Positions 1 through 8,668 of a stretch of 64,000 nt of DNA are shown one piece after another (position 1 is the stretch's first letter; every line of letters begins with the position of its first letter). Both the position numbers and the translations under genes were made by a program. The notes beneath the pieces were generated by a model that searched no databases, was not told the DNA's origin, and saw nothing but the letters and a program-made list of their open reading frames with translations. The stretch comes from Rhodoferax sp. BAB1 (lineage in GTDB: Bacteria; Pseudomonadota; Gammaproteobacteria; Burkholderiales; Burkholderiaceae_C), in contig NZ_CP054424.1 of NCBI RefSeq assembly GCF_013334205.1, positions 1,632,001 through 1,696,000 of the forward strand, written 5' to 3'.

Positions 1-453
1 GAGGCCGGGGCCCACCACGATGAGCACGCCGCCGAAACCCAGCAGCGCGGCCAGCCAGCGCTCCCAGCGCATGGGCTCGCGCAGGAAGATCCAGGCGCCC
101 AGCATGATGAAGATGGGCGTGGTGAAACCAATGGCCGTGGTGTCCGCCAGCGAGATATGCGGGATGGCCGTGAACCAGATGGCCAGGCCCGTGGTGTGGA
201 CGAAACCGCGCACGAACTGCCCGCGTATGTTCTGGGGCATCCAGGCCGCCATGCCGCTGCGCAGCACCAGGGGCAGCAACACGATGACCCCGCAGAGGTA
301 ACGCAGGAACTGCGACTGCAGCGGCGGGATCTGCGTGGTGAGGTAACGCGTCATGGTGTTGAGCAGCACGAAACACAGCCCGGCCGCCACGGACCAGAGC
401 AGGCCCTGCACCGTAGGGTCCAGCCGGCCGGCGCGGTGCCGCGTCAGGTCCAT
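1..453 (-). CDS. EamA/DMT-family inner-membrane transporter (3' part cut by window edge)
   Basis: Reading the minus strand from an ATG at 453 gives 151 residues that run off the window start. The product is very hydrophobic, with consecutive helices, for example around GLLWSVAAGLCFVLLNTMT and later LAALLGFGGVLIVVGPGL. The pattern of a short cytoplasmic start followed by helix pairs and a GFGGVLIVVGP-type segment fits the drug/metabolite exporter (EamA) family, normally about 290-300 residues with ten helices, so roughly the first half is present. Substrate cannot be told. It is divergent from the TetR gene at 594. Whether it shares that operator is unclear, because the palindrome lies about 107 bp upstream of this start and only 8 bp from tetR. 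Confidence 0.8.
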   Translation of the reverse strand, partial: MDLTRHRAGRLDPTVQGLLWSVAAGLCFVLLNTMTRYLTTQIPPLQSQFLRYLCGVIVLLPLVLRSGMAAWMPQNIRGQFVRGFVHTTGLAIWFTAIPHISLADTTAIGFTTPIFIMLGAWIFLREPMRWERWLAALLGFGGVLIVVGPGL

Positions 454-559
454 TCGCCGGCGCCAGGGGCTGCGATGTGGTTTGAGTTTGTGTTGTCCCC
501 TGACGCGCATCGGCCCAGTTTAGTCCCCGCTTGCGTGCCGGCCTGTCGCGCATGTATAC

Positions 560-585
560 TTGGTAAGTATTCTATTACTTACCAA
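560..585. promoter_or_regulatory. Perfect palindromic operator upstream of tetR
   Basis: Two 10-bp arms, TTGGTAAGTA (560-569) and TACTTACCAA (576-585), are perfect reverse complements separated by 6 bp. The site ends 8 bp before the TetR start codon. A TATACT sequence at 555-560 resembles a -10 box and touches the left arm. Geometry and position fit a dimeric TetR-type operator mediating autorepression of the tetR-adaptor-permease-ATPase operon. The site is seen directly; its binding partner is inferred. Confidence 0.7.
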
Positions 586-593
586 TTGATTCC

Positions 594-1202
594 ATGACCT
601 CTCCCACCCCACGACTGGCCACGGCTTCCCGGCAGGCGGAGATCGTCGCGGCGGCCCTGCGGCTGGCCCAGGAGCGCAGCCCTGCCCTGATCACCACCAC
701 GGACATTGCCCAGGCGATCGGGGTCACCCAGGGGGCCCTGTTCAAGCATTTCGGGAACAAGGAGGCGATCTGGCTGGCCGCCATGGAGTGGGTACGCGAG
801 AACCTGCTGAACGAAATCCAGACCGCCGCGGCCGCCAGCCCGGAGCCGCTACAGGCCCTGCGCAAGGTGTTCGACGCGCATGTGGGTTTTGTGGCGCACC
901 ATCCCGGCGTGCCGCGTTTGATCTTCCATGAACTGCAGCAGCCTGTGGACTCATCCCTCAAGGAAAGCGTGCGCGGGCTGATGAAAAGCTACCGCCAGCT
1001 GCTGCTGAACCTGATCAAGCAGGCTATCCAGGCGGGGCAGTGCGACCCCGATCTGGATGCCCCGGCGGCGGCAACGATGTTCGTCGGGATCATGCAGGGC
1101 CTGGTCATGCAGTCCATGCTCAGCGGCCATGTCTCCACCCTGCGCTCCGAAGCACCCCGCGTGTTCGATCTCTACCTGCGCAGCCTGCGCGCTCCCTCAT
1201 GA
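594..1202 (+). CDS. TetR/AcrR-family transcriptional regulator
   Basis: The 202-residue protein has an N-terminal helix-turn-helix (about residues 10-58) with ITTTDIAQAIGVTQGALF followed by KHFGNKEAIWLAAME, the classic TetR recognition-helix layout. A helical ligand-binding and dimerisation domain with a TetR_C-type LFHELQ/IFHELQ stretch follows. The stop codon overlaps the next start (ATGA at 1199-1202), so it is translationally coupled to the adaptor gene. Together with the palindrome just upstream this suggests an autoregulated exporter operon. The inducer is unknown. Confidence 0.93.
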   Translation: MTSPTPRLATASRQAEIVAAALRLAQERSPALITTTDIAQAIGVTQGALFKHFGNKEAIWLAAMEWVRENLLNEIQTAAAASPEPLQALRKVFDAHVGFVAHHPGVPRLIFHELQQPVDSSLKESVRGLMKSYRQLLLNLIKQAIQAGQCDPDLDAPAAATMFVGIMQGLVMQSMLSGHVSTLRSEAPRVFDLYLRSLRAPS

Positions 1203-2391
1203 AAAAAATCAAGTCACTCTCGCCCCGGCTGCTGGTGCTGCTCGTCATGGGCCTGCTGCTGCTGGCCGCGCTGGTCTTCATCATCCGCCGCTCCGGGCCG
1301 CTGGCCCCGGTGCGCGTGACCGTCGTCACCGCTGCCGAAGCTGCCATCACCCCGGCGCTGTACGGCATCGGCACGGTAGAAGCCCGCCGCAGCTACCTGA
1401 TCGGCCCCACCAGTGCCGGCCGTGTGCTGCGCGTACTGGTCGACGCTGGCGAGCGCGTGAAGGCCGGGCAATTGCTGGCCGAGATGGACCCGGTGGACCT
1501 GCAGCAGCGCGTCGAGGCGCTCGAGGCCTCGCTGGCACGCGCGGCCAGCATGAACGAAGCGGCCCAGGCCCAGGTCGCCGATGCCCAGGCCCGGCGCGAG
1601 TTGGCCCGGGCCAATGCGCGGCGCTACCAGGAGCTGGGGCAGCAGAACTTTGTCAGCCCGGGCGTGGTGGAAGCCCGGCAACAGGAACTGCTCTCGGCCG
1701 AGGCCCAGGTGCGGGCGGCCCAGGCCAATCTGTCTGCCGCCGCGCAGGACCTGACCCGGCTTCAGGCCGAACGTTCTGCCCTGCAGCAACAACGCCGCAA
1801 CACGCGCCTGCTGGCCACGCAGGACGGCGTGGTGCTGTCACGTGATGCCGAGCCGGGCTCCACGGTGGTGGCCGGCCAGGCCGTGCTCAAGCTCATCGAT
1901 CCGGCCAGTCTTTGGATCAAGGCGCGTTTCGATCAAGGCCGTTCGACCGGGCTGGCGCCGGGTCTGGCCGCCGGGATCGTGCTGCGTTCGCGCCCGAACA
2001 GCCCGCTGGCGGGAAAGGTCAGCCGTGTGGAGCTGCAGGGCGACAGCGTGACGGAGGAGCGCATTGCGCAGATCAGCTTCGACCAGCCCCCCCCGGCCTG
2101 TCGGTCGGCGAACTGGCCGAGGTCACCTTGCGCCTGCCCGCAACACCACGCTCGCTGGTACTGCCCAATGCCGCCATCCGCCGTCACCAGGGCCAGGCCG
2201 GCGTCTGGCTGATGGTGGACGACCAGCTGAGCTTCGCACCGCTGCAGCTGGGCGAGACCAGTCTCGATGGGCAGGTGCGTGTGCTCGACGGCCTGCAAGC
2301 CGGCGCGACGGTCGTCGTGTACAGCGAGAAGGAGATCGGTGCCGGCAGCCGTATCAAGGTGGTGCCGACACTCACGGAGCCAGCGCAATGA
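1199..2391 (+). pseudogene. HlyD/RND-type periplasmic adaptor (membrane fusion protein), reading frame broken at a C8 tract
   Basis: The frame starts at ATG 1199, overlapping the tetR stop, with an N-terminal signal-anchor helix (LLVLLVMGLLLLAALVFII). Then come a biotinyl-lipoyl half-motif (RVLVDAGERVKAGQLLAEMD), a long Ala/Gln-rich coiled-coil hairpin (about residues 105-200), the second lipoyl half (DGVVLSRDAEPGSTVVAGQ) and a beta-barrel domain. Near 2087-2094 a run of eight C puts the following sequence one base out of frame. The rest of the family profile (GLSVGELAEVTLRLP to IKVVPTLTEPAQ) continues in the -1 frame to 2391. One extra C would restore a single ~397-residue protein. It may be a real mutation, phase-variable slippage or a sequencing error. 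It would bridge the downstream ABC permease to an outer-membrane channel. Confidence 0.85.
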
Positions 2392-3578
2392 TCAGCCTGG
2401 CCGGCCGGGATGTGCTGCACTCCTGGGCCAAGTTCGTCTTCACCGGCATCGGCCTTGGCCTGCTGATCGGCGTCACGCTGACCATGGCCGGGGTCTACCG
2501 CGGCATGGTGGACGACGCGCGCGCCCTGCTGAACAACAGCGGCGCCGAGCTCTGGGTGGTGCAGAAAGACACCCAGGGACCGTATGCCGAGTCGTCCAGC
2601 CTGCGCGACGACGTCTATCGCTCGATCCTGGGCATGCCCGGTGTGGCCCGCGCGGCCAACGTGACCTACTTCACCATGCAGGTGCGGCGCGACGGCAACG
2701 ACGTGCGCGCCATGGTGGTGGGCATGGTGCCCGGCCAGCCGGGCGAAGCCGGTTATCTGGTGGCCGGCCGGCACCTCACGCGCAACCACTACGAGGCCGT
2801 GGTCGACGTGAAGACGGGGTTTCGCCTGGGCGACCAGATCCGCATCCGCCGCCATGACTACCGCGTGGTCGGCCTGACGCAGCGCATGGTGTCTTCCGGC
2901 GGCGACCCCATGGTCTTCATCCCGCTGGCCGACGCGCAGGAAGCCCAGTTCCTGAAAGACAACGAGGCCATCCTCAACGATCGCGCCCGCACCGCCGCCA
3001 ACCCGGCCCTGAACCGCCCGGCCGTGCCGGGCCTGCTGGAAGCCGTGCAGGCTGCGCAAAGCAGCAACCACAACGTGAACGCGGTGCTGGTGCAGCTCCA
3101 GCCGGGCTTCCATCCGGAGCAGGTGGCCGAACCGATCCGCCGCTGGAAGCACCTGGAGGCCTACACGCGCGAGCAGATGGAAGAAATCCTGGTGGCCAAG
3201 CTGATCGCCACCTCGGCCAAGCAGATCGGCATGTTCCTGGTGATCCTGGCCATCGTGAGCGCGGCCATCGTGGCCTTCATCATCTACACCATGACCCTGG
3301 GCAAGCTGCGCGAGATCGCCGTGCTCAAGCTCATCGGCACGCGCAACCGCACCATCGCCGGCATGATCCTGCAGCAGGCGCTGGGCCTGGGCCTGATCGG
3401 CTTCATCGTGGGCAAGACGGCGGCCACGGTCTGGGCGCCCTTCTTCCCCAAGTACGTGCTGCTGGAGACGGGCGACGCCGTGCGCGGCCTGATCGCCGTG
3501 ATGGTGATCTGCGCCCTGGCCAGCACGCTGGCCATCCGCGTGGCGCTACGGGTCGATCCTGGCGCTGCGATTGGATAA
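2388..3578 (+). CDS. ABC transporter permease, FtsX/MacB (DevC-like) type
   Basis: The ATG at 2388 overlaps the adaptor stop (ATGA), which argues for this start. The protein is 396 residues. It has one N-terminal helix (FVFTGIGLGLLIGVTLTMAG), a large periplasmic MacB-like domain (about residues 45-255) and three C-terminal helices, starting with IGMFLVILAIVSAAIVAFII. This is the type VII (MacB/LolC/FtsX) ABC topology. With an upstream HlyD-like adaptor and a downstream ATPase the operon resembles DevBCA or MacAB exporters, which use ATP to drive export across the envelope rather than carrying substrate through the inner membrane. Substrate unknown. Confidence 0.9.
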   Translation: MISLAGRDVLHSWAKFVFTGIGLGLLIGVTLTMAGVYRGMVDDARALLNNSGAELWVVQKDTQGPYAESSSLRDDVYRSILGMPGVARAANVTYFTMQVRRDGNDVRAMVVGMVPGQPGEAGYLVAGRHLTRNHYEAVVDVKTGFRLGDQIRIRRHDYRVVGLTQRMVSSGGDPMVFIPLADAQEAQFLKDNEAILNDRARTAANPALNRPAVPGLLEAVQAAQSSNHNVNAVLVQLQPGFHPEQVAEPIRRWKHLEAYTREQMEEILVAKLIATSAKQIGMFLVILAIVSAAIVAFIIYTMTLGKLREIAVLKLIGTRNRTIAGMILQQALGLGLIGFIVGKTAATVWAPFFPKYVLLETGDAVRGLIAVMVICALASTLAIRVALRVDPGAAIG

Positions 3579-3587
3579 GGACAGACC

Positions 3588-4295
3588 ATGAGTGAACTGG
3601 GCATCCGCATCGAAGGCCTGAGCAAACGCTACGGCGAAGGCGACGCCGCCGTGCACGCGCTCAAGGACGTGAACATGAGCGTGGCGCCGGGCGAGGTGGT
3701 GGGTCTGATCGGCCCCTCGGGCTCGGGCAAGAGCACCTTGCTCAAGTGCCTGGGCGCCATCATCGAACCCACGGCCGGGCGCATGACGCTGGGCAAGCAG
3801 ACCATCTACGACGACGGCTGGACCATCCCCGACCTGCGCGCGCTGCGGCGCGACAGCATCGGCTTCGTCTTCCAGGCGCCCTACCTGATTCCCTTCCTGG
3901 ACGTGACCGACAACGTGGCCCTGCTGCCCATGCTGGCCGGCCAGCCCAACGGCAAGGCCCGTGCCCGGGCCCGCGAGCTGCTGCAGGCCCTGGACGTGGC
4001 GCACCGCGCCGCCGCCGAGCCCTCGCAACTCTCGGGCGGCGAACAGCAGCGCGTGGCGATTGCCCGCGCCCTGGCCAACCAGCCGCCGGTGATCCTGGCC
4101 GACGAACCCACGGCGCCGCTGGACAGCGAACGCGCGCTGGGTGTCATGCGCATCCTGAACCAGATGGCCCAGCAGTACCGCACGGCCATCATCGTGGTCA
4201 CGCACGACGAGAAGATCATCCCGACCTTCAAGCGCATCTATCACATCCGGGATGGGCGTACCTACGAGGAGGCGGGCGAAGGGCTCGCCCTGTGA
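3588..4295 (+). CDS. ABC transporter ATP-binding protein, MacB/DevA/LolD type
   Basis: The 235-residue nucleotide-binding domain has Walker [10 protein letters not shown] (about residue 44), a Q-loop in [18 protein letters not shown], signature [15 protein letters not shown], Walker B VILADEPT and the switch histidine in VVTHDEK. The D-loop reads APLDSE, where this family more often has GALDS. The start follows an AAGGACAG ribosome site and lies 9 bp after the permease stop. It energises the permease. The gene ends the operon, and hrpA converges from the right. Confidence 0.95.
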   Translation: MSELGIRIEGLSKRYGEGDAAVHALKDVNMSVAPGEVVGLIGPSGSGKSTLLKCLGAIIEPTAGRMTLGKQTIYDDGWTIPDLRALRRDSIGFVFQAPYLIPFLDVTDNVALLPMLAGQPNGKARARARELLQALDVAHRAAAEPSQLSGGEQQRVAIARALANQPPVILADEPTAPLDSERALGVMRILNQMAQQYRTAIIVVTHDEKIIPTFKRIYHIRDGRTYEEAGEGLAL

Positions 4296-4416
4296 CGAAA
4301 GAACTGCGGCTTAACTGGTGAGCTGCTGCCGGGCTGTCGCCCGGCGTCGACCTGACGGCCGACCCAGGCCTTGTAGCTCCAGCATCACATGGCTGCGGCC
4401 ATATGAGCCTACGCTG

Positions 4417-4456
4417 CAAAGCTTGGCATCAGCTGTTCAGCTGCTGCCAAGCTTTG
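4417..4456. terminator. Hairpin at convergent gene ends (possible bidirectional terminator)
   Basis: Perfect 12-bp arms CAAAGCTTGGCA (4417-4428) and TGCCAAGCTTTG (4445-4456) flank a 16-base loop that is itself partly self-complementary. The right arm covers the last hrpA codons and the stop lies at the loop edge. It sits between the convergent ABC operon and hrpA. There is no clear U-tract on either side, so intrinsic termination is only probable. Confidence 0.45.
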
Positions 4457-7400
4457 TCCAACCTCTTCACACTCACCGGTTGCGGGGTACGCAACTCCTG
4501 CGCAAAAAAGCTCACCCGCAGTTCCTCCAGCAGCCAGCGGAATTCCTGCAGGCGCTCGTCCATCACACCCTTGCGCTCGGCCACCAGGCGCCAGTAGCGC
4601 TGTTCCTGCGGGCGCAGCTCGGCCAGGCGGGCCGCGTCGCGGGCCGGGTCGGCGCGGTACTTGTCCAGGCGGGCCGTGATGGCCTTGAGATAACGGGCAA
4701 AGTGCTGCAGTTGCGGCCAGGGGGTCTGGGCGATGAAGCGTTTGGGCATCAGGCGCTGCAGCTGCTGGGTGCAGTCGGCCGTGGCGTCGGGCGCGTTTTT
4801 GGTGTCCTTGATCTTGCGCACCGCTGCAGCGTATTCGATGAGGATGACACCGGCCAGGCGCGCCACTTCGTTGGCGATCAGGGTCAGGCGGCCTCTGCCC
4901 TCCTCCAGCCGCTTCCTGAAATCGAATTCGTCGGCCGGCAGCGGGTCCAGCAGAAACGCGCGTTCCAGCGCCACGTCGATGATCTGGGCGCGCAGTTCTT
5001 CCATCGTGCCCAGGGGCATATAGGCCACGGCCATCTTCTGCAGCTCGGGGATGTTCTTTTCAAGGTACTTGAGCGCGTCCTTGATCTGCAGGGCGAACAG
5101 GCGGCGCAGGCCGCCGCGGTGTCTGGCCGCGGCCACCTCGGGTTCGTCGAAGACCTCGATGCCCACGGCCTCGCCCAGATCGATCAGGGCCGGGAAGCCG
5201 ATCAGGGTCTGCCCGCCCTTGCGGATCTCCATGAGCTCAGGCAGCTCGCCAAAGGTCCAGGCCGTGTAGCGCTGGTCCGCAGGTACGGTGGGTGCGGCTG
5301 TTGCATTCTTCTCCGTTCGGACTGAGGCGGTCGTTGTCCCCGGCACGCGCTGCCCTTCGACAGGCTCAGGGCGAACGGTATTGGGCTGGGCCTGCGACGC
5401 CAGCTTGAGCCCGGCCAGGGCCTGGAAGGCACCGCGTGCCTGCGCACCGAGTTCGGCCTTGAGTGCGCCGAGGTTACGGCCTGTGCCCATCTGGCGGCCA
5501 TGCTCGTCCACCACGCGGAAGTTCATGAAGAGGTGGGGGCTCAGCATGTCGAGCTTGAAGTCGGCGCGCTTGACGTCCAGGCTGGTGATGTCGCGCACCT
5601 GTTTGAGCAGCGCATCGGTCAGGCCGCCGCGGCCGAAAGCTTCGGGCGTGCCCATGGTCTCGGCCAGTTTGGCCGCCGACTCCGGCAGCGGCACGAAGCG
5701 GCTGCGCGGGCGCTGCGGCAGGCTCTTGAGCAGGGCCTGGATCTTGTCTTTCAGCATGCCGGGTACCAGCCACTCGCAACGGTCCTCGTTGACCTGGTTC
5801 AGCACGAACAGCGGCACGCTCACGGTGAGGCCATCGCGCGGGTCACCGGGTTCGTGCAGGTAGCTGACGGCACAATCGACTCCCCCTAAACGCAGGGTCT
5901 TGGGGAAGGCATTGGTGGTGATGCCCGCGGCCTCGTGGCGCATGAGTTCTTCGCGCGTCAGTCGCAGCAGGTTCGGGTTCTTCTTGCTTTCTTCGCGGTA
6001 CCAGCGCTCGCACTCGTAACCGCTGCAGATATCGGCCGGCAGCTGCTGGTCGTAATAGGCGTAGATGAGTTCGTCGTCCACCAGCACGTCCTGCCGGCGC
6101 GACTTGTGCTCCAGCTCTTCGACCTGGCGGATCAGCTTTTCATTGGCGGCGATGAAAGGCAGCTTGGTTTCCCACTCGCCGCCCACGATGCCTTCACGGA
6201 TGAAGATCTCGCGCGCGGCCACCGGGTCCACCTTGCCGTAGTTCACACGGCGCCCGCTGTAGACCACGATGCCGTAGAGCGTGGCACGCTCCAGCGCCAC
6301 CACTTCGGCGGCCTTCTTTTCCCAGTGCGGGTCCAGCAGTTGTTTCTTGAGCAGGTGGCCGGCCACCTGCTCGATCCAGCCAGGCTCGATGTTGGCGATG
6401 CCGCGGCCGAAGAGGCGTGTGGTCTCCACGAGTTCGGCCACCACGATCCAGCGGCCCGGCCGTTTGCTCAGGTGCGCGCCTGGGTGGCGGTGGAACTTGA
6501 TGCCGCGCGCCCCCAGGTACTCACCGGCGCTAGCCTCTTCCTCCAGCTTGCAGCCCACGTTACCCAGCAGGCCAGCCAGCATGGACAGGTGCAGTTGTTC
6601 GTAGCTGGCAGGGGCCGTGTTGATCTGCCACTTGTGCTCGGTCACCACGGTCAGCAGCTGGCTGTGGATGTCGCGCCACTCGCGCACCCGGCGGATGTTG
6701 ACGAAGTTCTGGCGCAGCAGCTGTTCGTACTGGCGGTTGGACAGCTTGTGGGTGGCCCCTGCACCGGCCGGGTGGGCGTGTTTGTCACCCCGGGCCTCGT
6801 TGATCCACTTCCACAGCTTCAAATAGCCTGTGAACTCGCTTTTCTCGTCGTCGAACTTGGCATGGGCCTGGTCGGCCTGGGTCTGCATCTCCATGGGGCG
6901 GTCGCGCACGTCCTGCACGCTCAGGGCGCTGGCGATGATCAGCACCTCTTCCAGCGCACCGCGGGCCTTGGCCTCCAGGATCATGCGGCCCACGCGCGGG
7001 TCCAGCGGCAATTTGGCCAGTTCCCGGCCCATGGGGGTGAGTTCGTTCTGCTCGTCCACCGCGCCGAGTTCGGCCAGCAGCTGGTAGCCGTCGGCAATGG
7101 CGCGGCCGGAAGGCATTTCCAGGAAGGGGAAGTCTTCCACCACACCGAGGTGCAGGGACTTCATGCGCAGGATGACGCCGGCGAGCGAGGAGCGCAGGAT
7201 CTCGGGCGTGGTGAAACGCTCACGCCCGGCAAAGTCCTTCTCGTCGTAGAGGCGGATGCAGATGCCGTTGGCCACCCGGCCGCAGCGGCCGGCGCGCTGG
7301 TTGGCGGCGGCCTGGCTGACCGGCTCCACCATCAGCTGCTCTACCTTGCTACGGAAACTGTAGCGCTTGACGCGGGCCGTGCCGGTGTCGATCACGTAGC

Positions 7401-8337
7401 GGATGCCGGGCACGGTGAGGGAGGTTTCGGCCACGTTGGTGGCCAGCACGATGCGCCGGCCGCTGTGGCTGTCGAACACGCGGTCCTGCTCGGCCTGGCT
7501 CAGGCGGGCAAACAGCGGCAGCACCTCGGCATTGCGCGTGATGGCGTTGTGGCTCAGGTGCTTACGCAGGTGGTCGGCGGCCTCGCGGATCTCGCGCTCT
7601 CCGGGCAGGAAGACCAGGATGTCGCCCGCGGCGTTGCCTTGCCAGAGTTCGTCCACGCCTTCCGCGATGGCGTCGTTGAGATCAAACTCGCGGCTTTCTT
7701 CAAAAGGCCGCCAGCGCTGCTCCACGGGAAAGGTGCGGCCCGAGACCATGATGACCGGCGCCGGGCCCTTGCTCGATGCAAAGTGCTGGGCAAAACGGTC
7801 GGCGTCGATGGTGGCCGAGGTGACGACGATCTTGAGGTCCGGGCGGCGCGGCAGGATCTGGCGCAGGTAACCCAGCAGGAAGTCGATGTTGAGGCTGCGC
7901 TCGTGCGCCTCGTCGATGATGATGGTGTCGTAGGCCTGCAGCAGCGGGTCGGTCTGGGTCTCGGCTAGCAGGATGCCGTCGGTCATGAGCTTGACGGACG
8001 CATCTTTCGACAGGCGGTCCTGGAAACGCACCTTGTAGCCCACTACCTCGCCCAGCGGCGTCTTGAGCTCTTCGGCGATGCGCTTGGCCACCGAGCTGGC
8101 GGCGATCCGGCGCGGCTGGGTGTGGCCGATCAGGCGGCCGCGCTGGCCGGCGGGGTAGTTCAGCTTGCCGCGGCCCATGGCCAGGGCGATCTTGGGCAGC
8201 TGGGTGGTCTTGCCCGAGCCGGTCTCGCCGCAGACGATGATGACCTGGTGCTGCGCCAGGGCGGCCGCGATTTCGTCGCGTTTGGCCGACACCGGCAGCG
8301 ACTCGGGGAACTCGATTTTCAGGGGAGAGGAACTCAA
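4429..8337 (-). CDS. hrpA: ATP-dependent RNA helicase HrpA (DEAH box)
   Basis: The 1302-residue protein matches full-length HrpA (about 1300). Walker A GETGSGKT is at residues 37-44, motif Ia near TQPRRIAA, the DEAH box at 142-145, SAT motif VTSATID, then a second RecA domain with TNVAETSLTVPGI and QRAGRCGR. After that come the ratchet/OB regions and the long HrpA-specific C-terminal half (DUF3418-type). HrpA acts in mRNA processing and rescue of stalled ribosomes. About residue 987 the protein contains VRPEPVEG, the translation of a REP-like DNA repeat (5353-5378), inserted without breaking the frame. The gene is divergent from argA across the MITE-like element at 8361-8628. Confidence 0.97.
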   Translation of the reverse strand: MSSSPLKIEFPESLPVSAKRDEIAAALAQHQVIIVCGETGSGKTTQLPKIALAMGRGKLNYPAGQRGRLIGHTQPRRIAASSVAKRIAEELKTPLGEVVGYKVRFQDRLSKDASVKLMTDGILLAETQTDPLLQAYDTIIIDEAHERSLNIDFLLGYLRQILPRRPDLKIVVTSATIDADRFAQHFASSKGPAPVIMVSGRTFPVEQRWRPFEESREFDLNDAIAEGVDELWQGNAAGDILVFLPGEREIREAADHLRKHLSHNAITRNAEVLPLFARLSQAEQDRVFDSHSGRRIVLATNVAETSLTVPGIRYVIDTGTARVKRYSFRSKVEQLMVEPVSQAAANQRAGRCGRVANGICIRLYDEKDFAGRERFTTPEILRSSLAGVILRMKSLHLGVVEDFPFLEMPSGRAIADGYQLLAELGAVDEQNELTPMGRELAKLPLDPRVGRMILEAKARGALEEVLIIASALSVQDVRDRPMEMQTQADQAHAKFDDEKSEFTGYLKLWKWINEARGDKHAHPAGAGATHKLSNRQYEQLLRQNFVNIRRVREWRDIHSQLLTVVTEHKWQINTAPASYEQLHLSMLAGLLGNVGCKLEEEASAGEYLGARGIKFHRHPGAHLSKRPGRWIVVAELVETTRLFGRGIANIEPGWIEQVAGHLLKKQLLDPHWEKKAAEVVALERATLYGIVVYSGRRVNYGKVDPVAAREIFIREGIVGGEWETKLPFIAANEKLIRQVEELEHKSRRQDVLVDDELIYAYYDQQLPADICSGYECERWYREESKKNPNLLRLTREELMRHEAAGITTNAFPKTLRLGGVDCAVSYLHEPGDPRDGLTVSVPLFVLNQVNEDRCEWLVPGMLKDKIQALLKSLPQRPRSRFVPLPESAAKLAETMGTPEAFGRGGLTDALLKQVRDITSLDVKRADFKLDMLSPHLFMNFRVVDEHGRQMGTGRNLGALKAELGAQARGAFQALAGLKLASQAQPNTVRPEPVEGQRVPGTTTASVRTEKNATAAPTVPADQRYTAWTFGELPELMEIRKGGQTLIGFPALIDLGEAVGIEVFDEPEVAAARHRGGLRRLFALQIKDALKYLEKNIPELQKMAVAYMPLGTMEELRAQIIDVALERAFLLDPLPADEFDFRKRLEEGRGRLTLIANEVARLAGVILIEYAAAVRKIKDTKNAPDATADCTQQLQRLMPKRFIAQTPWPQLQHFARYLKAITARLDKYRADPARDAARLAELRPQEQRYWRLVAERKGVMDERLQEFRWLLEELRVSFFAQELRTPQPVSVKRLDKAWQQLNS
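5313..5378. repeat. REP-like palindromic repeat pair inserted in frame in hrpA
   Basis: The segment at 5353-5378 (CCCTTCGACAGGCTCAGGGC plus GAACGG) is the widespread proteobacterial repeat whose two strands translate to VRPEPVEG or PFALSLSKG. An imperfect inverted partner (CCGTTCGGACTGAG, 5313-5326) lies just to the left, giving the paired-REP arrangement. The repeat falls in a low-complexity linker of HrpA (Ala/Thr/Val-rich), so the protein seems to tolerate it. Confidence 0.75.
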
Positions 8338-8360
8338 GGGGCAACTTCAGGGAGAATCAC

Positions 8361-8628
8361 AGGGCCTGCTAACGCCAATTTCGCAAGATGCGTTGCGGAT
8401 CAAAAAAGTCATGCGGTAGGCGCGTGGACGCCGCCGGGGTCATCCCCGGCAAGTCCGCGCAACACCCCGCATGGCTTTTTTGGCCGCAACCCGAAGGGAA
8501 AGTGCTTAAAACCGTGCCACTCGTTGTTGCACTCCTAGCCCAGGCGACCTGCCTGGGCGTCGTCGCGCGCCTAGATTGGCGCGGTTTTAAGCACTTTCGC
8601 ACTTGCGAAATTGGCGTTAGCAGGCCCT
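8361..8628. mobile_element. MITE-like element with 27-bp perfect terminal inverted repeats and nested hairpins
   Basis: The 8361-8387 arm, which includes GCCTGCTAACGCCAATTTCG, is the exact reverse complement of 8602-8628. Inside are two further stem pairs. Arms 8392-8416 and 8467-8490 match with a few mismatches. Arms 8498-8514 (GAAAGTGCTTAAAACCG) and 8582-8598 match perfectly over 17 bp. There are also small GC stems such as GCCCAGGC/GCCTGGGC. No open frame makes sense. It occupies nearly all of the 331-bp hrpA-argA intergenic space, so the promoters of both divergent genes must lie in or next to it. It looks like a non-autonomous miniature transposable element or large structured repeat. 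No flanking target duplication could be assigned. Confidence 0.7.
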
Positions 8629-8668
8629 AATTATCCCTGCCATTACACCCTCGCCCGCCCTACCCAGC

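Noticed and set aside
5935..7968. 677-codon plus-strand frame opposite hrpA, and similar long frames such as 14809-16263
   Set aside because: They mirror real minus-strand genes in GC-rich DNA, encode Arg/Gln/Gly/His-rich low-complexity strings, have no family motifs, and the opposite strand carries clear helicase or DUF4157 domains.
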